Source of the DNA: Firmicutes bacterium CAG:646
Lineage (GTDB): Bacteria > Bacillota > Clostridia > Lachnospirales > Lachnospiraceae
DNA: 12,499 bases
Direction: 5' to 3'
Assembly: GCA_000432335.1 (NCBI GenBank)
Contig: HF995359.1
Span: 38,285-50,783, forward strand
The translations under genes were made by a program, and so were the position numbers. A model generated the notes under the pieces. It saw only the letters and a program-made list of their open reading frames with translations. It was not told where the DNA came from and did no database searches. Shown here piece after piece: positions 6,584 through 12,499 of this stretch. Every line of letters starts with the position of its first letter. Positions within the stretch are counted from its first letter, which is position 1.

Positions 6584-7441
6584 ATGGCTGCAAATATGAA
6601 ATCGGTAAAACTGCGGATGAAAAGTGTACAAAGCACGATGCAGATCACAAAGGCCATGGAGCTGGTAGCATCCTCCAAACTGCGGAAAGCAAAAGAAAGG
6701 GCAGATATTTGTCGTCCTTATTTTCGTGAACTTTATCGTACTCTTCAGAATATTGCTTCTGAAAATACAGAGTTTTTTTCCGTATATGCAAAAAAGGCGG
6801 TAAGCGACAGATATTGTTATATCGTATTGGCTGGAGACAGGGGTCTTGCAGGAGGCTATAATGCAAATCTTTTGAAGTGCCTGGAAGCGGAAAGCGAGGG
6901 GAAAGATTTTGTGGTATTGCCAATAGGTAAAAAAGCAGTTGAATATGTACAGAGAAAGAAAATTGATTGTGTTACAGAAACATTCGGAGAGATTGCTGAT
7001 ATATCTGTGGCAGACTGTTTTGAAATTGCCCATCTTCTGTGTGAAGAGTTCAAAAAAGGAAAGTTTGGACATATTGAATTGTGTTATACAACTTTTGTAT
7101 CTATGTTGTCCCAGCAGCCGGAGGTATCATCCTTATTACCTTTGACAGATCTGGTAAAAGAAGAGGGAGATGGGGAGAAACCGCGGAATCTGATCTGGTA
7201 TGAGCCAAACAGTGTGGAGGTGTTTGATGCTATTGTTCCAGAGTATCTGGCAGGAGTAATTTATGGTGGAATTTGTGAAAGTCTTGTCAGTGAGCTGGCG
7301 GCTCGAAGGATGGCTATGGAATCTGCAACAGGCAATGCGGAAGAAATGATTGATAAGTTGAATCTGTATTATAACAGAGCGCGTCAGGCTAGCATAACGC
7401 AGGAGATTACAGAGATTGTTGGAGGAGCAGAAGGTATATGA
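6584..7441 (+). CDS. atpG: ATP synthase F1 subunit gamma (central stalk)
   Basis: Gamma is the rotating shaft inside the alpha3beta3 hexamer. The 285-residue product has both coiled-coil ends. The N-terminal helix reads MKSVKLRMKSVQSTMQITKAMELVASSKL and the C-terminal helix includes ATGNAEEMIDKLNLYYNRARQ followed by ASITQEITEIVGGA; both are near-invariant family signatures. The central Rossmann-like domain contains GDRGLAGGYNAN (84-95). AGGAGG at 6571-6576 lies seven bases before the ATG. The stop overlaps the atpD start (ATGA), coupling gamma to beta. Confidence 0.96.
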   Translation: MAANMKSVKLRMKSVQSTMQITKAMELVASSKLRKAKERADICRPYFRELYRTLQNIASENTEFFSVYAKKAVSDRYCYIVLAGDRGLAGGYNANLLKCLEAESEGKDFVVLPIGKKAVEYVQRKKIDCVTETFGEIADISVADCFEIAHLLCEEFKKGKFGHIELCYTTFVSMLSQQPEVSSLLPLTDLVKEEGDGEKPRNLIWYEPNSVEVFDAIVPEYLAGVIYGGICESLVSELAARRMAMESATGNAEEMIDKLNLYYNRARQASITQEITEIVGGAEGI

Positions 7442-8832
7442 GTGAAAAACACATTGGTGAAGTGGTGCAGGTCATCGGTCCTGTTTTGGACATTCGCTTT
7501 GCGCATGATGAATTGCCTGCATTGCTGAATGCCATTGAAATTGATAATAAAGGCGCAAAGCTGATTGCTGAAGTGGCTCAGCAAACCGGGGACAATCTGG
7601 TACGGTGTATTGCCATGAATTCTACGGATGGTCTTGTTCGTGGAGCAAGGGCGGTTGATACGGGAAGCCCTATTAAAGTGCCGGTAGGAGAGGAATGTCT
7701 GGGGCGTGTATTTAATTTATTAGGAGATCCGGTAGATGATCGTCCGGTTCCGGATACAAAGGAACGGTGGCCGATTCATCGTCCGGCGCCTTCTTATGAA
7801 GAGCAGGTTCCGGCTACGGAGATTCTGGAAACGGGTATTAAAGTTGTAGATCTGATCTGTCCTTATGCAAAAGGTGGTAAGATTGGTCTTTTTGGCGGCG
7901 CCGGAGTAGGAAAGACCGTTCTGATTATGGAATTGATTCATAATGTCGCTACAGCCCATGGAGGACTTTCTGTATTTACCGGTGTAGGAGAGCGTACCCG
8001 TGAAGGAAATGACCTTTACAATGAGATGAAAGAAAGCGGTGTTATTGACAAAACGGCGTTGGTATATGGACAGATGAATGAGCCGCCGGGAGCTCGTATG
8101 AGAGTTGGTTTATCCGGTCTTACCATGGCAGAATATTTCCGTGATGTGAAGAATCAGGATGTGTTGTTATTTATTGATAATATTTTCCGTTTTACCCAGG
8201 CGGGTTCCGAGGTTTCTGCTCTGTTGGGACGTATGCCTTCAGCGGTAGGGTATCAGCCTACATTGGCAACGGAGATGGGAGCTTTGCAGGAACGTATTAC
8301 TTCGACAAGAAAGGGTTCTATTACCTCGGTACAGGCTGTTTATGTTCCGGCAGATGACCTGACAGACCCGGCTCCGGCGACTACTTTCTCCCATTTGGAC
8401 GCTACGACAGTATTGTCCCGTGAGATTTCCAGTCAGGGTATTTATCCGGCGGTGGATCCTCTGGAGTCCAGCAGCCGTATCCTTTCCCCGGAAGTGGTGG
8501 GAACCGAGCATTATGAGATTGCCCGAGAAGTGCAAAGAGTGCTCCAGCGTTATAAGGAATTACAGGATATCATTGCTATTATGGGTATGGATGAATTATC
8601 AGAAGAAGATAAGCTGACGGTAAACCGCGCCCGTAAGGTACAGCGTTTTCTGTCTCAGAGTTTTTCGGTGGCAGAGCAGTTTACGGGTATGCCGGGACAA
8701 TATGTACCATTGAAAGAGACGCTGAGAGGATTTAAGATGATTCTGGATGGAGCGTGTGATGAACTTCCGGAAAGTTGTTTCCTGTTCTCTGGAACCATTG
8801 ATGAAGTTTTTGAAAAAGCGAAAAAGTTGTAA
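7438..8832 (+). CDS. atpD: ATP synthase F1 subunit beta (catalytic)
   Basis: Beta binds ADP and phosphate and makes ATP. The 464-residue protein has Walker A GGAGVGKT (153-160, with K159 and T160), the catalytic glutamate E185 and phosphate-contacting R186 in TGVGERTREG, Walker B LLFIDNIF (243-250, D247), the loop SALLGRMPSAVGYQPTLATE, the adenine-contacting tyrosine region GIYPAVDPL (Y336) and the DELSEED hinge at 385-391, which couples to gamma. All catalytic residues are present. The start overlaps the atpG stop by four bases. It is among the most certain calls in the window. Confidence 0.98.
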   Translation: MSEKHIGEVVQVIGPVLDIRFAHDELPALLNAIEIDNKGAKLIAEVAQQTGDNLVRCIAMNSTDGLVRGARAVDTGSPIKVPVGEECLGRVFNLLGDPVDDRPVPDTKERWPIHRPAPSYEEQVPATEILETGIKVVDLICPYAKGGKIGLFGGAGVGKTVLIMELIHNVATAHGGLSVFTGVGERTREGNDLYNEMKESGVIDKTALVYGQMNEPPGARMRVGLSGLTMAEYFRDVKNQDVLLFIDNIFRFTQAGSEVSALLGRMPSAVGYQPTLATEMGALQERITSTRKGSITSVQAVYVPADDLTDPAPATTFSHLDATTVLSREISSQGIYPAVDPLESSSRILSPEVVGTEHYEIAREVQRVLQRYKELQDIIAIMGMDELSEEDKLTVNRARKVQRFLSQSFSVAEQFTGMPGQYVPLKETLRGFKMILDGACDELPESCFLFSGTIDEVFEKAKKL

Positions 8833-8844
8833 AGGAGGCTGTCT

Positions 8845-9246
8845 ATGAAGACATTTCCGTTACGGATTGGAACACCGGATGGTCTGCTTTTTGAAGGAAA
8901 TGTGGTACGTGTTGTCTGTCGTACGATTACCGGAGATCTGGCAGTGCTGGCAGATCATTGTAATTTTTGTACTGCTCTCGGGATGGGAGAAGCCCATGTG
9001 GTAATGGAAGACGGTGAAAGATGGGATGCAGCCTGTATCGGAGGAATGCTTTCGATGATGGAGGGGACTTGCCATTTGCTGGCAACCACCTGGGAGTGGA
9101 AAAAGGATATTGATGAACAGCGTGCCAGCGAGGCAAAGCATCGCGCGGAGAAGATGCTGGCAAAGGGCGGTCTGACAGATAAAGAATATAAGATCGTGAA
9201 AGCGAAACTCCAGAGAGCGTTGGTTCGTCTGAGTGTTAAGGAATAA
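8845..9246 (+). CDS. atpC: ATP synthase F1 subunit epsilon
   Basis: Epsilon joins gamma to the c-ring and can inhibit ATP hydrolysis through its C-terminal helices. The 133-residue protein has the N-terminal beta-sandwich (about 1-85), starting FPLRIGTPDGLLFEG, and two C-terminal helices (about 88-133) rich in Glu, Ala, Lys and Arg. In the usual GxxGxLPxHxPxxTxLxxG signature this protein reads GDLAVLADHCNFCTALGMG, keeping the histidine and the TALxxG end but losing both prolines and gaining two cysteines, so it is a divergent member. A strong AAGGAGG lies six bases before the ATG. Whether the C-terminal helices inhibit here cannot be judged. Confidence 0.92.
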   Translation: MKTFPLRIGTPDGLLFEGNVVRVVCRTITGDLAVLADHCNFCTALGMGEAHVVMEDGERWDAACIGGMLSMMEGTCHLLATTWEWKKDIDEQRASEAKHRAEKMLAKGGLTDKEYKIVKAKLQRALVRLSVKE

Positions 9247-9268
9247 AAGAAAAAAGGGGAACATGGAT

Positions 9269-9982
9269 ATGGGAAGAACCGGTTGGAGCCAGAATGATAT
9301 TTTATATGAAGACGCTGAGATATTGGTATGCAGAAAACATGCAGGAATAGCGGTTCAGAGCGCGCGCATCGGGCAGATGGATATGGAGAGCGCCTTGAAA
9401 AGTTATTTGCAAGGGGGTTTTCTGGGAATCGTGCAGCGATTGGATCAACCGGTGGAAGGGATCCTGGTGTTTGGAAAGACACCGCAGGCGACGGCGGAAT
9501 TGAACCGGCAGCACCAGAATGGAAAAATGAAGAAGAAATATCTGGCAGTTTATCGAAGAGATCTGTCAGGTGGTGAAAATGAAAAAGGGTGTACGGGGCA
9601 AGATGCGGAGAATGCGCTTATTTGTCTGGAGGACGTTCTTTTGAAGGATGGCAGATCCAATACCTCTCGTGTGGTGAGAAATGGAACGCCGCAGGGGAAA
9701 AAAGCCGTACTTTTTTACAGGATTTTGCAGGAAAAGGAAGATGCAGGTCTGGCAGAGGTGATTCTTCAGACCGGCAGACATCATCAGATACGTGTGCAGA
9801 TGGCGCACCATGGAATGCCTTTGTGGGGAGACGGAAAGTATAATCCTCAGATTACGGAGGAGGAGCAGGGAGCAGCCATTGGTTTGTGTGCGTATAAGCT
9901 GGAATTTCTGCACCCCAAAAAAGGAAAAAAATTACAGTTCCAGATAGAACCGGAAGGCTCTGTTTTTGGAAGATTCAAGTGA
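9269..9982 (+). CDS. RluA-family RNA pseudouridine synthase
   Basis: The enzyme converts uridine to pseudouridine in rRNA or tRNA; the target cannot be told from sequence. The catalytic aspartate is D59 in GIVQRLDQPVEGILVF. Most RluA proteins read HRLD; here the first residue is Gln. Other marks are KKKYLAVY, the segment RSNTSRVV, and GRHHQIRVQMAHHGMPLWGD near the C-terminus. There is no S4 RNA-binding domain, so this is a compact 237-residue form. In-frame starts exist at 9233 (GTG, inside atpC) and 9263, but AGGGGA at 9255-9260 is eight bases before the ATG at 9269, which I prefer. It follows atpC by 22 bases without a terminator, so it is probably co-transcribed with the atp operon. Confidence 0.88.
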   Translation: MGRTGWSQNDILYEDAEILVCRKHAGIAVQSARIGQMDMESALKSYLQGGFLGIVQRLDQPVEGILVFGKTPQATAELNRQHQNGKMKKKYLAVYRRDLSGGENEKGCTGQDAENALICLEDVLLKDGRSNTSRVVRNGTPQGKKAVLFYRILQEKEDAGLAEVILQTGRHHQIRVQMAHHGMPLWGDGKYNPQITEEEQGAAIGLCAYKLEFLHPKKGKKLQFQIEPEGSVFGRFK

Positions 9983-10085
9983 AGTGTTGAGTGAAATGAA
10001 GAAACTGGCAGTATAGAAAAAAGCCCGAAACGGATACTAAGAAAGAAGTTATAGCTGGTTATGTAAAGTATCGAAAAGGGCGGTG

Positions 10086-11132
10086 ATGGCAGTGGAATGG
10101 AAGAAATATATACTTTTCGCAGGAATAGGAATCGTTGTTTATGCAGGTATGCGTTATCTGTTGCCGGCAGCGATTCCTTTTTTGTTGGGTTGGCTGTTGG
10201 CATCCATGGTCTTGCCAGCGGCAATTTGGATAGAAAAACATCTGCGGATACGCCGGGGAATAGCGGGAGGGGTTCTGATCGGCGTGTTTGCGGTGATTTT
10301 GGGATGGGGAGCCTGGGAGTTTGTGGGGCTTTTGGCAGAGCAGGGCAGAGAGCTTTTGGAAAAAGCAGGTATTTTGGCGGAACAGGCGCAGGAATATCTG
10401 GAACATTGTTGCAGTCTGGTAGCGCAATTTACAGGAATCGGAGAGGGGGATGTAAGGGAGTTTTTAGTATATCATGTGGGGAAAATACAGGAAGAGGTGC
10501 AGAAGAAGGCAGATACCGCATGGCTGGGTTATGCGGTGACAATGACTAAAGGGATTGTAGCGCTGGTTGGCGGCATGGTGATCGCTATCTTGTTTGGAAC
10601 TTTGTTGGTGAAGGATCTGGAGGAAATTCGAGGATGGATGGCGGCAGGAAGGGTAAGAAGGAAAATTCAGAATATAGGGCAAAAAATCTGTCGGGCAGGA
10701 GGACGGTATATCAAAGCGCAGTTTTTGATTATGAGTCTTGTGGCTTTGGTATGTATAGGTGGTTTCTGGATTTTGAAGAATCCCTATTTTGTTGTGGCAG
10801 GTTTGCTTGTAGGGCTGTTGGACGCCTTGCCACTTATCGGTGTGGGGACAATCTTAATTCCCTGGGCAATTTTGTGGTGTATACAGGGAGAGTATATTAC
10901 AGGTCTGGGATATTTTATTCTTTTTCTGGCGGCAAATCTCACTCGGCAATTTGCTGAGCCGAGAATTGTCGGAAGAGAAATGGGAATGCATCCGGCTTTG
11001 CTGTTGATTTCTGTTTACGGGGGATTTTTTGTTTATGGATTTCCGGGATTTTTGCTGGGACCTATCACGGTTTTGATATTGCAGGCGGTATGGATGGAAT
11101 TAAATACTGGGGATCAGATTAAAAACAGGTAA
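10086..11132 (+). CDS. AI-2E family membrane protein, YtvI-like
   Basis: This 348-residue polytopic protein has N-terminal membrane segments (about 8-40 and 55-80), a charged helical region in the middle (about 85-150), and a C-terminal group of membrane helices. The LLVGLLDALPLIGVGTILIP segment and FAEPRIVGREMGMHPALLLI, followed by a glycine-rich GPI ending, are the family core. The form RQFAEPRIVG resembles the sporulation integral membrane protein YtvI, which would suit a spore-forming clostridium, but AI-2E proteins also include exporters and Na+/H+ antiporters, so the role is open. Possible starts are GTG 10083, ATG 10086 and GTG 10092; AAAAGGG at about 10074-10080 best supports 10086. 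The 103-base gap before it has no clear terminator or promoter. Confidence 0.82.
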   Translation: MAVEWKKYILFAGIGIVVYAGMRYLLPAAIPFLLGWLLASMVLPAAIWIEKHLRIRRGIAGGVLIGVFAVILGWGAWEFVGLLAEQGRELLEKAGILAEQAQEYLEHCCSLVAQFTGIGEGDVREFLVYHVGKIQEEVQKKADTAWLGYAVTMTKGIVALVGGMVIAILFGTLLVKDLEEIRGWMAAGRVRRKIQNIGQKICRAGGRYIKAQFLIMSLVALVCIGGFWILKNPYFVVAGLLVGLLDALPLIGVGTILIPWAILWCIQGEYITGLGYFILFLAANLTRQFAEPRIVGREMGMHPALLLISVYGGFFVYGFPGFLLGPITVLILQAVWMELNTGDQIKNR

Positions 11133-11184
11133 AAATTAAATAAAAAAGACGAAAAAAAAGTACAAAAATCTTAAGATTCGGCTA

Positions 11185-11212
11185 TAGACTATTTTTCTCT
11201 GTCATGTATAAT
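11185..11212 (+). promoter_or_regulatory. Candidate promoter of the binding-protein gene
   Basis: TAGACT (11185-11190) and a perfect TATAAT (11207-11212) are separated by 16 bases, predicting a start near 11219 and a leader of about 65 bases. The preceding 11133-11184 stretch is A/T-rich and contains no gene. No clear terminator separates it from the upstream membrane-protein gene, so read-through is also possible. Confidence 0.5.
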
Positions 11213-11233
11213 GGAAAGGAAAACATGCAGGAT

Positions 11234-11260
11234 ATCCGGGATTGTACAGACGTCTCGGAT
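11234..11260 (+). promoter_or_regulatory. Hairpin in the leader of the binding-protein gene
   Basis: ATCCGGGA (11234-11241) pairs with TCTCGGAT (11253-11260) over eight positions with one G-U wobble and an 11-base loop. It ends ten bases before the ribosome binding site AAGGGG (11270-11275). It could stabilise the message or modulate translation. No T-run follows, so it is not a terminator, and I recognise no riboswitch class. Confidence 0.4.
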
Positions 11261-11283
11261 GCAGATATAAAGGGGTAGAAAGA

Positions 11284-12471
11284 ATGAGAAAAGTAAAAGG
11301 ATTGGGAACATTGCTTTTGGCAGGCGCCTTGTTGATCGGCTGCGGCGGCAGTGATACGGATAAATCACCTTCTAAGTCAGAGGAAAGTAATCAGACAGCG
11401 GAAGTGACAGAGGTGCCAACGAAAGAGCCGACGGCGCAACCAACAGAGGAACCGGCAAAAGAAACGGAAGAGGCGGAAACGGATAGGGAGCATGAGATTG
11501 AATTGCCGGAGGATCAGAAGCTTGTGGCAGACTACACGAAGGTGGATGGTTTGATAGTGGAAAAAGGAACCCGACTTGCTTTTGTGGTGAAGAGCACCGA
11601 GACAGGATATTGGAAAGCAGTGCGCCAGGGAGTAAAACAGGCGGTGGATGATCTGAATGAAACTTTAGGTTATACGGAAGAAGACAAAATCACCTTTACT
11701 TTTGAGGGACCTAAAACGGAAACGGATGTGGATGCTCAGATCAATGCGCTGGATGCGGTGGTGTCTGAGAATCCATCTGTTTTATGTCTGGCAGCGGTGG
11801 ATATGGGTTCCTGCGTGGCTCAGCTGGAAGCGGCTCAGGAAAATGGTATTCCTGTCATTATTTTGGATTCTGGTGTGGACAGCGAGGAATTAGTATATTC
11901 GGTTTGCGCTACGGATAATTATGCAGCGGGACGGGAAGCGGCTAAAAAACTTTGTGAGAAGATCGGAGATGAGGGGGAAGTGGCAATTGTTTCTCATCTT
12001 CAGGTGGGAGAGAGCAGTAAGAGCCGCGTAGAAGGTTTTCAGGATGAAATTGCTGAAAATCACCCGCAGGTGGAAGTTGTACAGGTTGCCTATGAACCTC
12101 AGAAAGAGGGGGATGTAACGGTAGAGGAGTCTATCGATGCGATTATGAAACTTTATCCTCAGTTAAAAGGAGTTTTCTGTACGAATGAATCTATGGGTAT
12201 AAAGGCTTTGCAGGTATTGGAAAACTATGCTGACAGAGGGATTCAGCTTGTAGGCTTTGATATGGGACCAATGCAGGAAGAAGCGATTCGGAACGGAAAA
12301 ATGGCAGGTGTGGTGAGCCAGAATCCATATGGGATGGGATATGCTACGGTAGTAGCTGGAGTTCGGGCTATTTTGGATATGGAGAATGATGCTTTTGTAG
12401 ACGCAGGATATCAGTGGATTGATGCGGAAAATATTGATTTGGAAGAGAATCAAAAATATCTTTATAAATAA
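11284..12471 (+). CDS. Sugar-type substrate-binding lipoprotein (periplasmic-binding-protein fold)
   Basis: The 395-residue product has a lipoprotein signal with lipobox LLIGC, so C20 is lipidated. A Ser/Thr/Pro/Glu-rich linker follows to about residue 75, then a two-lobed binding domain from about residue 95. Family marks are RLAFVVKSTETGYWKAVRQGV, the IPVIILDSG strand, TDNYAAGREAAKKL, the LKGVFCTNESMGIKAL hinge region and IQLVGFDMGP. These fit the ribose/galactose-type (type 1) solute-binding proteins of ABC importers; the ligand is unknown. An in-frame ATG at 11242 is open, but AAGGGG at 11270-11275 is eight bases before the ATG at 11284 and the signal peptide begins there. No permease or ATPase gene is visible before the window ends 28 bases later. 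Confidence 0.87.
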   Translation: MRKVKGLGTLLLAGALLIGCGGSDTDKSPSKSEESNQTAEVTEVPTKEPTAQPTEEPAKETEEAETDREHEIELPEDQKLVADYTKVDGLIVEKGTRLAFVVKSTETGYWKAVRQGVKQAVDDLNETLGYTEEDKITFTFEGPKTETDVDAQINALDAVVSENPSVLCLAAVDMGSCVAQLEAAQENGIPVIILDSGVDSEELVYSVCATDNYAAGREAAKKLCEKIGDEGEVAIVSHLQVGESSKSRVEGFQDEIAENHPQVEVVQVAYEPQKEGDVTVEESIDAIMKLYPQLKGVFCTNESMGIKALQVLENYADRGIQLVGFDMGPMQEEAIRNGKMAGVVSQNPYGMGYATVVAGVRAILDMENDAFVDAGYQWIDAENIDLEENQKYLYK

Positions 12472-12499
12472 TGTAACTCAAACTTCCCACACCAATAAG

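Noticed and set aside
1..12499. CRISPR array, insertion sequence or prophage genes
   Set aside because: No regularly spaced direct repeats, transposase, integrase or phage structural genes are visible.

Overview
The window looks like chromosomal DNA of an anaerobic, low-GC Firmicute, most likely a Lachnospiraceae-type clostridium. The evidence is strong AGGAGG ribosome binding sites throughout, the character of the F-type ATP synthase proteins, clostridial-style lipoproteins with acidic Pro/Thr/Glu linkers, and a YtvI-like AI-2E family membrane protein. All confident genes lie on the plus strand. The taxonomic call is inference from protein flavour, not from a search.

Layout. (1) 50-733: a small lipoprotein of unknown function. 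(2) 734-2113: 1.38 kb with no credible protein gene. It is not featureless. It has a long A/T-rich tract, a good sigma-A-type promoter (861-892), an 8-bp inverted repeat around the predicted transcription start, about 1 kb of purine-rich sequence with many potential RNA helices, and a 16-bp terminator-like hairpin (1894-1936). I read this as a candidate large structured noncoding RNA of about 1.05 kb. (3) 2114-9246: a complete F1Fo ATP synthase operon in the order atpZ-like, atpI, atpB(a), atpE(c), atpF(b), atpH(delta), atpA(alpha), atpG(gamma), atpD(beta), atpC(epsilon), with 4-bp ATGA overlaps at atpF/atpH and atpG/atpD. The c subunit carries two membrane carboxylates (E33 and E66) with T67, T68 and Y71, a pattern that points to sodium coupling. 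(4) 9269-9982: an RluA-family pseudouridine synthase directly behind atpC with no visible terminator. (5) 10086-11132: an AI-2E/YtvI-like polytopic membrane protein. (6) 11284-12471: a sugar-type (periplasmic-binding-protein fold) lipoprotein with its own candidate promoter and a leader hairpin. The rest of any transporter operon would lie beyond the window.

How it works together. atpZ/atpI help membrane assembly, a/b/c form Fo, alpha/beta/gamma/delta/epsilon form F1. The candidate noncoding RNA sits immediately upstream of the operon and could be independent of it or act as a long leader. The sequence alone cannot separate these. The most novel item is this 0.9-1.95 kb region; the protein-coding genes belong to known families apart from the first lipoprotein.
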